Shown here one piece after another: positions 8,126-16,849 of a DNA stretch of 64,000 bases. A program made the position numbers and the translations under genes. This DNA is from Rhodobacteraceae bacterium UBA6213 (GTDB lineage Bacteria; Pseudomonadota; Alphaproteobacteria; Rhodobacterales; Rhodobacteraceae). Location: contig DISJ01000020.1 of NCBI GenBank assembly GCA_002421605.1, forward strand, positions 1 through 64,000, written 5' to 3'. The notes under the pieces are model-generated. The model did no database searches. It saw only the letters and a program-made list of their open reading frames with translations, and was not told where the DNA came from. Numbering within the stretch: position 1 is the stretch's first letter; each line of letters starts with the position of its first letter.

Positions 8126-10627
8126 CTAGTTTGCGCCCAAAGCCAAGCGCACCAGTGCCGGCACTGACTTCGCGCCCAGTTTTTCCATAATCGCTGCGCG
8201 GTGGCTTTCGACTGTCCGCTGGCTGATATCAAGCTCAAATGCAATGATTTTGCTTGCCTTTCCCGCAAGAACGGCATCTAGGACCTCGCGCTGGCGCGTT
8301 GTCAACTTGGCAAAAGCGGCCTCGCTGGCCTGCCGCGCATCCGAAATATCAGTTGAAACATTGTTGCCCGCCAATCCCGCTTCGATCCGAGCCAGCAGCT
8401 CTTTTCCGAAAATCGGTTTTTCGACAAAATCAACCGCCCCAGCACGCATCGCCGCAACCGCGATTGCCACATCGCTTTGTCCGGTGATCATGATCGACTT
8501 CAACGGTTCGGCGCGCGACTTGAGCGTTTCCAAAAGGTCGATGCCACCGATCCCCGGAAGGTACGCGTCTATCAGCAGACAGCCGCGCGTGCCGGAGGTG
8601 TATTCTGCCAGAAAAGCTTCGGCGTTGGGGTAATCGTGCACCGTGTAACCGGCTTCGCGCAGCAAGTCACAAAGCGCAAAGCGCAGCGCATCATCGTCAT
8701 CAACCAGAAAAATTGGAGCCAAAGTTCCATCACGCAATTCGTGCGTGTCGGGTAGCGGGGTTGCGCCGAGCAAAGCGAGCGCGGAAGGGTCAGCCAAGGC
8801 GGGTCCGAGCAGGTCTGAAACTGCGCGTGCCAGCCTGTCAATGGTGACGGGTTTGGCCAAATGCAGCACGTCGCGCTGAGAAATCCGCCGCATCGCCAGC
8901 GTTGATATGTCCCCCGTCAAAACAATCGCGGGAACATCGCGATCGACCGCAAGGCGCAGTTTTTCAGTGAGAGCCAGCCCATTCAACCCGCCGGGCAGAT
9001 TGTAATCTGTCAGTACAAGGTCCGGCGGTTTTGCCGCGTCGCCGGCAAGCATCGCCAACGCTGTTGGGCCATCTGGTGCCAAAATGGTTTCATGGCCGCG
9101 GTCACGCAGCATCATATCAAGCAGGTCAAGCACTTCGGGATCGTCTTCAACAATCAGTATGCGGGCCTTGCCAGAGGCAACAGGGGCAGGTGTCGGCACC
9201 ACCTCGCGCGGCATTTCTGCGGCAAGCGCCGGCCTTGGCACAATATCGTCGATTTGAATGCTGAACACCGAACCACGCTCCGGTGTCGAGATGGCGTTGA
9301 TGCGGTGGCCAAGCAGGTTGGAGAGCCGCTGCACGATACTCAGCCCAAGGCCAAGCCCCAACGAGCGTTCGCGCGCCGGGTTGTTGACCTGATGGTATTC
9401 CTCGAAAATAGCCAAGATCTCACTTTTGGCGATGCCGATGCCGGTATCCCAAACCTCGATCACCGCGCCTTTGCCCTGCCTGCGGCAGCCGATCAGCACC
9501 CGGCCTTTGGGGGTGTATTTCAGTGCGTTCGACACCAGATTGCGTAGCATCTGCTCCAGCAGAACCGGGTCGGAATTGACGATCAGGCTGCACGGCACCA
9601 TGCGCAGCTCCAACCCTTTGGCGTGCGCGGTATAGGCAAACTCGGCCACCAGCCGCTCGAATATCTCATTGATGCGAAATGCTGCTTTCACGGGACGAAT
9701 AGCGCCCGCCTCGATCTGGTTGATATCGAGTAGCACATCAAGCATGCGCGTCATCGCAGCAAGCGTTTCGCCTATCCGAACGACAAGATTGCCGGCATGG
9801 GGGGCGGTGACAGCGCTGACCAGAAGCCCCTGCAAAATCACCAGGGTTTGCAGCGGCTGGCGCAGATCGTGGCTGGCGACCGCCAGAAAGCGCGATTTCG
9901 CATCAGTCGCGTGCTGCGCGATGCGTTCGGCATTTTCCAGCGCCTCGTGCGCGCGATGTCGCTCGGTGATTTCCGAGAATGTGATGACCACCCCTGCGAC
10001 CCGGCCATCCGAGGCTCTGTAGGGTAACACGCGCCGGGTGAACCAGGTGCCCTGAAGCGCCTCGATCTCGCGCTCGCGCAAAGGCGCGCCGCCCAGCACC
10101 AGCCGCGCGTCGTCCAGCAGGTCGCGATCCATCGACAGCGGCGCAAGGTCGGCCAGCGGGCGGCCAATATCACCGGCTCTGACGCTGAAATGCTCTCGCG
10201 TGGCGGGGGTAAAAAAGCGGATGTTCAGGTCGGCATCGAGAAACAGCGTCGCGACATTGGTGCTGAACAACACATTTTGCAGATCATCGGCGGTAGTGCG
10301 CTGTTTTTCAAGCGCTTCCTGAAGCTGCGCGTTCAGTGCCGCAAGCTCTTCGCTCAGCGACTGAAACTCTTCCTTCGAGGCGAGCAATTCCTCGTTAGCC
10401 GCCTGATATTCTTTGGAAATTGATAGCGACTCGTCGTGCAGCGCACGGTGGGCGGCGCGCACGATGTCCAGCTCTTGCAATGCTGCGGCAAGCTCGGCGC
10501 GCACTGCCTTTATGCCAGCCGCTGAAGGCGTGGCAATCGCAGCGGCTGAGGTTGGTGGCGCGGAGGGGCCCGCATGGCCTTGCACCTTCGGGTTTTCGGG
10601 AGATGTGGATGTCTCACTCGGCGGCAT
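8126..10627 (-). CDS. PAS histidine kinase with two receivers and LuxR-type HTH
   Basis: An 833-aa hybrid. In order: a coiled-coil segment (EEFQSLSEELAALNAQL) like the linker of CheB-CheR-PAS fusions; a PAS domain (about 110-230); a HisKA phosphoacceptor in SHDLRQPLQ (His about 253); an HATPase (NLVSNALKYT about 360); receiver 1 (Asp in LTDYN about 538); receiver 2 (Asp in LIDAYLPG about 685); and a LuxR-type HTH (LTTRQREVLDAVLAGK to the end). A whole phosphorelay, including DNA-binding output of the FixJ type, is thus in one chain. ATG 10627 overlaps the end of cheB, so the two are translationally coupled. Signal and targets are unknown. Confidence 0.85.
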   Translation of the reverse strand: MPPSETSTSPENPKVQGHAGPSAPPTSAAAIATPSAAGIKAVRAELAAALQELDIVRAAHRALHDESLSISKEYQAANEELLASKEEFQSLSEELAALNAQLQEALEKQRTTADDLQNVLFSTNVATLFLDADLNIRFFTPATREHFSVRAGDIGRPLADLAPLSMDRDLLDDARLVLGGAPLREREIEALQGTWFTRRVLPYRASDGRVAGVVITFSEITERHRAHEALENAERIAQHATDAKSRFLAVASHDLRQPLQTLVILQGLLVSAVTAPHAGNLVVRIGETLAAMTRMLDVLLDINQIEAGAIRPVKAAFRINEIFERLVAEFAYTAHAKGLELRMVPCSLIVNSDPVLLEQMLRNLVSNALKYTPKGRVLIGCRRQGKGAVIEVWDTGIGIAKSEILAIFEEYHQVNNPARERSLGLGLGLSIVQRLSNLLGHRINAISTPERGSVFSIQIDDIVPRPALAAEMPREVVPTPAPVASGKARILIVEDDPEVLDLLDMMLRDRGHETILAPDGPTALAMLAGDAAKPPDLVLTDYNLPGGLNGLALTEKLRLAVDRDVPAIVLTGDISTLAMRRISQRDVLHLAKPVTIDRLARAVSDLLGPALADPSALALLGATPLPDTHELRDGTLAPIFLVDDDDALRFALCDLLREAGYTVHDYPNAEAFLAEYTSGTRGCLLIDAYLPGIGGIDLLETLKSRAEPLKSIMITGQSDVAIAVAAMRAGAVDFVEKPIFGKELLARIEAGLAGNNVSTDISDARQASEAAFAKLTTRQREVLDAVLAGKASKIIAFELDISQRTVESHRAAIMEKLGAKSVPALVRLALGAN

Positions 10628-11297
10628 CTTTGTTGCTCCTGCGCGATGGCGCGCTGATATCGGCCAGCGTTGCCGGGGCATCTTCTTCAGCGTGCGCGCT
10701 CGGCGCCGTATTGGCCAAGACCTCCAACGCGGCTGCGAGGCCGACAATCGGCGCAACATCTGCCACCTGCCCGGTGGCGAGCGCGTTGCGCGGCATACCG
10801 TCAAATGCAGCCTCTACCGGGTCTTGTACCAAAACCGTGCCGCCCGCAGCTCGGATGTCGGCCAACGAGGCGCTACCGTCAGCACCGGTGCCGGTCAGCA
10901 CCACGGCAATAGCGCGCGGGCCAAGCTCGGCTGCCATTGAACGCAGCAGTTGGTCAAACGGCAAACGCAGCGCCTGCCCGGTTTGCGCGGGCGAAAGGTG
11001 CAGTTTACCACCCGCATACGACATCAACTTGCCCGGCGGGATCAGGTACAGATGATTGGGCTCGACCTGCACCCCTTCGACCGCTTGCGCCACCGTCATG
11101 CCGGTGTGCCCAGCCAGCAGTTCCGCCATCATGCTTGGGTGCCCCGGGTCGAGGTGCTGGACAAGAATAAAGGCCATGCCCGTCTTGGCAGAGATTGTGT
11201 CAAAAAGGCGCTGACACGCCTCCGGCCCACCGGCCGACGCGCCAATGCCTACTACGGCAAATGCCGGGTTTCTGTATGACTGGAGCAGCGACGGCAT
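10614..11297 (-). CDS. Stand-alone CheB-type methylesterase domain
   Basis: A 227-aa CheB C-terminal (methylesterase) domain without a receiver. The catalytic triad is visible: Ser in GIGASAGGPE, His in LVQHLDPGHPS, and Asp in TGTGADGSA. Classical CheB removes methyl groups from chemoreceptors. In CheB-CheR-PAS-kinase fusions the role is sensory and not chemotactic. No cheR or chemoreceptor gene is present here. The last bases overlap the downstream kinase gene by 14 bp, suggesting a two-protein derivative of such a fusion. Confidence 0.85.
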   Translation of the reverse strand: MPSLLQSYRNPAFAVVGIGASAGGPEACQRLFDTISAKTGMAFILVQHLDPGHPSMMAELLAGHTGMTVAQAVEGVQVEPNHLYLIPPGKLMSYAGGKLHLSPAQTGQALRLPFDQLLRSMAAELGPRAIAVVLTGTGADGSASLADIRAAGGTVLVQDPVEAAFDGMPRNALATGQVADVAPIVGLAAALEVLANTAPSAHAEEDAPATLADISAPSRRSNKDAAE

Positions 11298-11559
11298 CAG
11301 GTTTGGTATGGGCCTCGCTAGGTAAGGGCGCCAACCGCCCAGATCGCCATCGCACCTGCCGGGCGCTTGATGGCGGCGTCAGGATACCACGGTTGCTCTG
11401 GGCGCGTGCGATTAACTGCGCCGCGCCGTGGTCGGCGGATTTCGGCCCTTGGTAGTTCCCGAGTCTGCCCCGGCGGCAGGGGATAGGCATAGGCATTTAG
11501 GGGCGAAGATGCCGGGTCAGGCGTCGTTTTGCCCATCGCTTGAACACCAGGAGGTCATC

Positions 11560-11784
11560 ATGGAAATGAGGAAAGGCGCACAACTTGCGCCTGCCAAACC
11601 GACTTTAGGCACGATCAAATCGATCGATTCTGCCGCACATACCGTTGTGTTGGACAGCGGAAAGACCTGCCATTGCGCCACCACGGTCGATCTGGCCAAG
11701 TTCAAGGCTGGTGACAAGGTCAGCATGACCTTTGCCGAATCCTTAGGCATACCGGAATGCACCACGATGACCCGCGCGGCCTAA
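11560..11784 (+). CDS. Small DUF1344-type protein
   Basis: A 74-aa protein with the DUF1344-like core GTIKSIDSAAHTVVLDSGKT, a short OB/SH3-like beta fold. The RBS AGGAGG six bases before ATG 11560 fixes the start. Unlike most family members it shows no signal peptide. Function is unknown. It opens a run of small stress-associated genes. Confidence 0.72.
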   Translation: MEMRKGAQLAPAKPTLGTIKSIDSAAHTVVLDSGKTCHCATTVDLAKFKAGDKVSMTFAESLGIPECTTMTRAA

Positions 11785-12057
11785 ACCACCTTGATGGTGC
11801 GCGGGCGGGGCAGTGTAATTGATCCCGCCCCTCGCATTTTGCCCCCTGAGACTGCGTATTGTCCGAGTCTGCCGCGCGGCGCAAAAAGGGGGCAGATTAA
11901 ACAGGTGTTCTGGCGCTGCGTCTTTCGAGTTCCTTCCGTCCCTCGGGGAAACTTTCTACGACAACAGCGCCAGAACGTAGCCTGCCCAGGGTGCGCCTTG
12001 TGCCGAACGGGCGGATCAGATTGCTGGCAGGGCCGCCAATGTGCCCAGGAGTTTCCC

Positions 12058-12216
12058 ATGACCATATCGACCATTCTCATCATCTTGCTTGTGCTCGCGC
12101 TGGTTGGGGCCTTCCCCAGATGGCCGCACAGCCTCAATTGGGGCTACGGGCCGTCAGGCGTGCTTGGCATCGTTCTTGTGGTGGTGCTGGTACTGCTGCT
12201 GACCGGGCGCATGTAG
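12058..12216 (+). CDS. DUF3309 small membrane protein
   Basis: A 52-aa protein with two hydrophobic helices around the conserved centre FPRWPHSLNWGYGPSG, which is the DUF3309 signature. RBS CAGGAG precedes the ATG. Family members are common in alphaproteobacterial stress loci; their function is not known. Confidence 0.85.
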   Translation: MTISTILIILLVLALVGAFPRWPHSLNWGYGPSGVLGIVLVVVLVLLLTGRM

Positions 12217-12256
12217 GCGCCTTCGGGCAACCGCAACCTTGCACATACTTCAACGA

Positions 12257-12275
12257 GCCGGGCAATTGGCCCGGC
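12257..12275 (+). repeat. Inverted repeat between small genes
   Basis: GCCGGGC-AATTG-GCCCGGC forms a seven-base-pair perfect stem just before the RBS of the next gene. No T-tract follows, so it is more likely an mRNA structure than a terminator. Confidence 0.4.
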
Positions 12276-12291
12276 CAATAAGGATAAAAAA

Positions 12292-12600
12292 ATGGACACG
12301 AAGAACCCCGTAACTGCTATCGAAAGCAGTGCCGAATTCAAGGCCATGATGGCCGATCTGGCGGCGTTGCGCGCCGATGTGGCGAAGCTGGCTGGCTACG
12401 TGAAATCCAGCAGCGTAAGCGCCGCAGAAAGTGCGGCAGAACAAGTCAGCGCCGAAGCCACGCGCCTGATGGGCACGGTCACGGACGCCTCGAAATCGTC
12501 GCTCAAGGCGGTTGAGCGGCAGATAGACCTGCACCCAATGGCCAGCCTGATGCTCGCTTTTGGCCTTGGCTTTGTGGGCAGCCGCCTGCTGGCCAAATGA
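12292..12600 (+). CDS. DUF883/ElaB-YqjD-like membrane-anchored protein
   Basis: A 102-aa protein. An amphipathic, helical N-terminal region (about residues 10-80) is followed by a C-terminal hydrophobic helix with a glycine pattern (SLMLAFGLGFVGSRLLAK), as in the ElaB/YqjD/DUF883 family of inner-membrane proteins reported to bind ribosomes in stationary phase. The RBS is weak (AAGGAT). It is next to the holin-X-like gene. Assignment rests on overall layout rather than a catalytic motif. Confidence 0.7.
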   Translation: MDTKNPVTAIESSAEFKAMMADLAALRADVAKLAGYVKSSSVSAAESAAEQVSAEATRLMGTVTDASKSSLKAVERQIDLHPMASLMLAFGLGFVGSRLLAK

Positions 12601-12620
12601 ACTTACTCGGAGGCTGGAAC

Positions 12621-13037
12621 ATGGAGAACCCCTTTGCACAGGCGCTTCTGCAGCGCACCCGGTCGCGGGTTTCGGTTCTGGCCTTCGAGACACGCCGGGC
12701 CGCGTTCGATGCGGGGCTGACAATCATCGCCGCATTGCTGGCGCTGGCCGCGATCGGCTGCGTAGTGGCGGCGCTATGGATGCGGCTTGTGCCGATGATC
12801 GGCGCGCCGGGCGCAGCACTGGCTGCGGCTGCGATATTGCTACTGACAAGCGGCGCGACACTTTGGGCGCGGTATGCCCTAGCCCGGCACAGGGCCGCCT
12901 GCGCGCTGACCGCCGCACCCTCTGCCCCCGACCTAGCCGCAGCAGCGCTGTCAACCTTCAGCGCCAACAAAATGGCACTGCTGCTCGCAGCACTTGCCGC
13001 AGGTGCCGCAGCCGCCGAGGCACAACGCGGCAAGTAA
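12621..13037 (+). CDS. Holin-X-like / phage-holin superfamily III membrane protein
   Basis: A 138-aa protein with a short polar N-terminus, two adjacent hydrophobic helices (about residues 32-58 and 64-90) and an Ala-rich tail with a third hydrophobic patch. The layout resembles the actinobacterial holin-X/phage-holin III family, which often sits beside DUF883-type genes. ATG 12621 is preferred over 12597 because CGGAGG lies in front of it. A lytic role is unlikely here; the protein probably belongs to the membrane stress set. Confidence 0.6.
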   Translation: MENPFAQALLQRTRSRVSVLAFETRRAAFDAGLTIIAALLALAAIGCVVAALWMRLVPMIGAPGAALAAAAILLLTSGATLWARYALARHRAACALTAAPSAPDLAAAALSTFSANKMALLLAALAAGAAAAEAQRGK

Positions 13038-13123
13038 GGTCGCGATCGGCTTTCCCCGCCCCTAACGCGCTACCCCCGCGCCTCTGCCCCCCGGCCGATG
13101 GCCTGTTTGAGGATACCCGCACC

Positions 13124-13684
13124 ATGCCGCTTCAACCGAAAAACTGCGCCTTCACCGTGGGACTTCTTTCGGCGATGCCAAGCCTCAGGCGCTATGCGCT
13201 CTCGCTTTGTCGCACGGCAGATGGCGCTGACGACCTTGTGCAAGAGACGCTGTTCAAAGCCTGGTCGCAACGCGAAAGGTTTCAGGTCGGCAGCAACCTC
13301 AACGCTTGGCTGTTCACGATCCTGCGGAACAGCTTTTTGAACCAGCTACGCAAGCACAAGCGCGAAGTGCAAGATGTCGATGGAGCGCATTCCGCGCGCC
13401 TGAGCACCCAACCCACGCATGACGCGACGCTCGACATGCGCGACTTTCGCACAGCACTCGCCGTGCTACCCGCAGCGCAACGCGAGGCGTTGATACTGGT
13501 CGGCGCGTTCGGCCATTCCTACATCGAAGCGGCCGAGCTGACCGGTACTGAAAGCGGCACAATCAAAAGCCGCGTCAGCCGCGCGCGCACGCATCTTATG
13601 GGAATGTTGCATGTGCTTGGGCCGATGGACTTTGCGGCCGCCCCGGCCGTGACCGCACCAACCCCCATTTGCGCATACACTTGA
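13124..13684 (+). CDS. ECF sigma factor of the EcfG (general stress) type
   Basis: A 186-aa two-domain sigma factor. Region 2 reads LRRYALSLCRTADGADDLVQ with NAWLFTILRNSF; region 4 holds LPAAQREALILVGAFGHSY followed by GTIKSRVSRAR. The linker with KREVQDVDGAHSARL is characteristic of the EcfG/ECF15 group that drives the alphaproteobacterial general stress response. The usual partners NepR and PhyR are not in this window, so this may be a secondary copy. Start chosen at ATG 13124, where homology begins. Confidence 0.82.
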   Translation: MPLQPKNCAFTVGLLSAMPSLRRYALSLCRTADGADDLVQETLFKAWSQRERFQVGSNLNAWLFTILRNSFLNQLRKHKREVQDVDGAHSARLSTQPTHDATLDMRDFRTALAVLPAAQREALILVGAFGHSYIEAAELTGTESGTIKSRVSRARTHLMGMLHVLGPMDFAAAPAVTAPTPICAYT

Positions 13685-13706
13685 CGGCAAAGGGAGCGGC
13701 GACGGT

Positions 13707-13898
13707 TCAAGTGCCGATGCGCAGGCTGCCGAGATTGCCAATAACGCCAAATACTTGCAGCAGCCAAACCACCACAAGAACAACCACGACGATGTTCAGG
13801 ATACGTTTGATCTTGCCATCCATTGGCACGTAGGTGTTGACGAGCCACAGCAGCACCCCAACCGCAACAAGCGCGAAAACAAGATTGATGACCGGCAT
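13707..13898 (-). CDS. Thivi_2564-family small membrane protein
   Basis: A 63-aa protein with two hydrophobic helices separated by a polar turn (YVPMDGKIKRILN), the signature of the Thivi_2564 family. RBS AAAGGA precedes the ATG. Such proteins accompany stress genes; function unknown. Confidence 0.8.
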   Translation of the reverse strand: MPVINLVFALVAVGVLLWLVNTYVPMDGKIKRILNIVVVVLVVVWLLQVFGVIGNLGSLRIGT

Positions 13899-13926
13899 TT
13901 CGCAATTCCTTTGATGTGCGCGAAAG

Positions 13927-13951
13927 GGCGGCCCCGACGTTCGGGGCCGCC
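13927..13951. terminator. Strong symmetric hairpin between two minus-strand genes
   Basis: A perfect 11-bp stem (GGCGGCCCCGA / TCGGGGCCGCC) with a three-base loop, between the SH3b gene and the Thivi_2564-like gene. It has only short pyrimidine runs, so termination is likely but not certain. Confidence 0.55.
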
Positions 13952-13970
13952 TGAACTTTGCCCTGCGGTC

Positions 13971-14630
13971 TTAGCGCACGATGTAGACGACCTCGCGGGT
14001 CGGGGTTTCAACCATCACCGGCAAGCCATTGACATAGATGTAGGAATAGGTGCTGTCCGGAACCGGATAGAGCGTCACCATCTCTGGGATGCCTGCACCC
14101 ACCACCACTTCGCCGTCGAGATAAACGGTATCAACGGGGTTGCTTTGAACATAGGTGATGTACTGCGGCTCCGGCGGCGTCGCCGCTGCAACGCCCGCTT
14201 TGATGCCGATAATTCCGCCGATGACCGCACCAACCGGGCCTGCAATCAACGCACCCGCCAAGGCACCCGCGGCGCCGCCCGCGATGGCCGCGTCATCCGG
14301 GTTTTCGGTGTAGGTCACTGTGGCGATTTCCATTTTCGGCCCGACAAGGGTCAGCGCCATGGGCATATTTTCGACGTTGGCGGTCAGATAGTTGCCCGCA
14401 GCCCACCCCTCCATGCCCGCATAACTGACTTTGCACCATGTCGCACCGTCAGTGCAGCCTTCAACAACAACGGCTTCGTTTGCCGGGATCACGCCACGGA
14501 TCTTGTAGATAGGGCCGGGGCCCGCACGCAAGTTGAGGTCGGTCCATGCCGTCGCCTGAGTTTCGGCAACCGCCGCCGAGGCCAACAGCAGGCCAACCAT
14601 CGATAGGCCCAGAATTTTCTTACCAAACAT
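13971..14630 (-). CDS. Exported SH3b / DUF1236-like protein
   Basis: A 219-aa exported protein. After a signal peptide (cleavage after AVA, about residue 22) comes a bacterial SH3 domain (LNLRAGPGPIYKIRGVIP...GWAAGNYL). A Gly/Ala-zipper segment (AGGAAGALAGALIAGPVG, about 110-140) and a C-terminal DUF1236-like stretch with NGLPVMVETPTREVVYIV follow. SH3b domains commonly bind cell-wall peptides. The longer frame is rejected because RBS AAGGG sits before ATG 14630. A near-EcfG promoter lies upstream. Confidence 0.8.
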   Translation of the reverse strand: MFGKKILGLSMVGLLLASAAVAETQATAWTDLNLRAGPGPIYKIRGVIPANEAVVVEGCTDGATWCKVSYAGMEGWAAGNYLTANVENMPMALTLVGPKMEIATVTYTENPDDAAIAGGAAGALAGALIAGPVGAVIGGIIGIKAGVAAATPPEPQYITYVQSNPVDTVYLDGEVVVGAGIPEMVTLYPVPDSTYSYIYVNGLPVMVETPTREVVYIVR

Positions 14631-14716
14631 CGGATTTCCCTTAATACGGCGGTCAGTCACCCAAAGATGTGGCGCTGACCAGCTACCACAGCCTCAACAC
14701 CGCCATGCCGCAGAAG

Positions 14717-14742
14717 GTTCCAACGAAAGGCGCGTGCGCTGA
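14717..14742 (-). promoter_or_regulatory. Possible EcfG-like promoter (variant)
   Basis: On the minus strand GGAAC, 17 bases, TGTT: one mismatch from the EcfG consensus, about 65 bp before the SH3b gene. The right end of the motif overlaps coordinates near 14692-14721, so treat the position as approximate. Confidence 0.3.
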
Positions 14743-14766
14743 TCCGTGGTTTGGCAAACGCGGCAT

Positions 14767-14791
14767 GGAACCAAACCCGTGCATGCGTGTT
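14767..14791 (+). promoter_or_regulatory. Possible EcfG-like promoter (variant)
   Basis: GGAAC, 16 bases, TGTT, about 80 bp before the large OmpA gene. It has the same single mismatch as the copy serving the divergent SH3b gene. Confidence 0.35.
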
Positions 14792-14869
14792 ACTCTTGGG
14801 AAACCACACCATTGCCGCACCACAACCATGCCTTTGCGGGTTGGGACCGGCTCGGATGCGAGGAAGCAA

Positions 14870-16741
14870 ATGAAACACAACTCCTACAAGTCGACCACGG
14901 CCTTGGTGATGACTCTCTCACTTCTTCAGCCAATGGTTGCAATCGCGCAAGAGCCGGTAACGGCCGAGTGCACCCCCGAACTCCTTCGCGATGGCTTGGC
15001 CTGCATCGACCCGATCACGAAGCTTCTTGTGCTGCCGGGCACAAGTTCAACAAATAGTGCCGAGGCGGCAACAGTAGACGCCGAAAAGGCCGCTGCAGCG
15101 GCGCTGGAAGAAGCGGCAAAGGCCGCGGCAGAAGCAGCAGCAGCCGATATTGCGGCAGCTGAAGCCGCCCTCGCCAAAGCAGCCGAAATGGACGCCGCCG
15201 CTGCCGCCGACGCGAAGTCGGCCAATGACGCTGCAGCCCAAGCTGCCGCAGATGCTGCCGTCGCCGAGACCGAGCGCGCAAAAGCCGCTGAAATAGACAC
15301 CGCTGCCAAGGCCGCGAGAGCCGCAGAGGTAGCCGCAGCTGAGGCCGCTGCTGCGGCGAAGGCCGAGGCAGATGCCGCAGCCGCCGCCGAAGCGGCCCGC
15401 GTGAAAGCGGCCGAAATGGACGCCACAGCCGCCGATGCCGAGCGTGCAAAAGCTGCGGAAGCCAGCGCGCGCGCGACGGCGCTCACCGATGCCGAGGCAG
15501 CGCAGAAAGCTGCCGAGGCCGACGCCGCCGCACGCACAGAGGCCGAAGCCGCAGCGCTTGCCGCGACCATGGCAGCCGACGCGGCTGCAGCTGCCGCCGC
15601 AAACGTGGCGGCGCTTCCGCCTTGCGACCCGCTGCTGCCCGCCGTCGTATGTGACCCGGCCAAGAGCCTGCCAGACGCCCCGATAGCCAGTATTCCCAAT
15701 GTGCCCACCGTGGCACCGGCAACAGAGGCTGCGAGTGTCGTCGAAGGCGTGGCGCCTGCCGCCGATGTCGTGACCCGGACTGTGACCGAGGACAGTACCC
15801 GGTCGAGTGATCAGGACTTCAACAATACCGTCAGCGCTGCACCAAGGGCGGACGACGGCGGTTTGACCAACCTTGAGAAGGCGGGCCTCTTGTTGCTCGG
15901 TGCCGTGGTCGTGGGCGCCATTCTCAACAACAACGAAAAAGTCGTGGCCAACACCGGCGATCGCGTGGTGGTGCAAGACCCGAATGGCGACTATCGGGTG
16001 TATAAAGACGATGACGTTTTGCTGATGCAGCCGGGCGCGAACGTGCGCACCGAAACCTTCAGCGACGGATCGACCCGCTCCTTTGTCACGCGCGCCGACG
16101 GCACCAAAATTGTCACCATCCGCGATGCCGATGGCCGCGTTCAGCGGCGAGTTCATGTTGGGGTGAACGGGCTTGAAACGACGCTGATTGACGATACCCG
16201 CCCCGTCGAGGTGGTCGATCTGCGCACGCTTCCTAGCTATGACCGTACCGACTATACCTACGCCGACAGTGGCAACCAGGATGCGTTGCGTGCGGCTTTG
16301 CTGGCAACTGAACAGCAGCAGATCGGCCGCAGTTTCAGCCTGCGCCAGATCCGCGAAATCCGCGAAGTGCGCGAACTTGCGCTCGAGATCAATCTGCAGG
16401 CCATTACGTTCGAAACCGCCTCGGCCGCGATCCCGCCCGCCCAAGCCGAACGTCTGCGCCAATTGGGAGTTCTCATGACCGATTTAGTGGCACAAGACCC
16501 GCGCGAAGTGTTCCTGATCGAGGGCCACACCGATGCAATTGGCGATCCTGCCTACAACCTCGCTCTGTCAGATCGTCGGGCCGAAACCGTGGCACTGGCG
16601 CTAGCCGAATATTTTGGCGTGCCGCCTGAAAACATGGTGGTGCAAGGCTACGGCGAACAGTTCCTGAAAATCCCGACGCTCGCGGCTGAACTGCTCAACC
16701 GCCGCGTGGCCGTGCGTCGCATCACAGGGTTGCTGAACTGA
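14870..16741 (+). CDS. Large OmpA-family protein with Ala-rich helical stalk
   Basis: A 623-aa exported protein. The signal peptide ends AIA (about residue 25). Residues about 60-245 are almost pure Ala with regularly spaced Lys, Glu and Asp, predicted to be one long helix or coiled coil. A hydrophobic segment (LLLLGAVVVGAILNN, about 340) and a beta-rich region (TGDRVVVQDPNGDYRVY) follow. The C-terminus is an OmpA peptidoglycan-binding domain (IEGHTDAIGD...LLNRRVAVRR). The stalk may span the periplasm. RBS AGGAAG precedes ATG 14870; a variant EcfG-like promoter lies upstream. Confidence 0.85.
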   Translation: MKHNSYKSTTALVMTLSLLQPMVAIAQEPVTAECTPELLRDGLACIDPITKLLVLPGTSSTNSAEAATVDAEKAAAAALEEAAKAAAEAAAADIAAAEAALAKAAEMDAAAAADAKSANDAAAQAAADAAVAETERAKAAEIDTAAKAARAAEVAAAEAAAAAKAEADAAAAAEAARVKAAEMDATAADAERAKAAEASARATALTDAEAAQKAAEADAAARTEAEAAALAATMAADAAAAAAANVAALPPCDPLLPAVVCDPAKSLPDAPIASIPNVPTVAPATEAASVVEGVAPAADVVTRTVTEDSTRSSDQDFNNTVSAAPRADDGGLTNLEKAGLLLLGAVVVGAILNNNEKVVANTGDRVVVQDPNGDYRVYKDDDVLLMQPGANVRTETFSDGSTRSFVTRADGTKIVTIRDADGRVQRRVHVGVNGLETTLIDDTRPVEVVDLRTLPSYDRTDYTYADSGNQDALRAALLATEQQQIGRSFSLRQIREIREVRELALEINLQAITFETASAAIPPAQAERLRQLGVLMTDLVAQDPREVFLIEGHTDAIGDPAYNLALSDRRAETVALALAEYFGVPPENMVVQGYGEQFLKIPTLAAELLNRRVAVRRITGLLN

Positions 16742-16849
16742 ACCTGGCGCGCTTGCGTTTTGGCTGCTCCTGTGGCCGTCGGGCGGCGGGGCAGTTGGGC
16801 AACGCGTAGTGCGGTTATCGCCACCGCAAAACGTTTTGTGGGCGGATCG

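Noticed and set aside
12621..13037. Prophage lysis gene (holin)
   Set aside because: No endolysin or phage genes nearby; the context is stress-type membrane proteins.
14926..16462. Long Ala- or Gly-rich frames antisense to the large OmpA gene
   Set aside because: They mirror the Ala-rich stalk codons and have no start signals; the plus strand has the signal peptide and OmpA domain.
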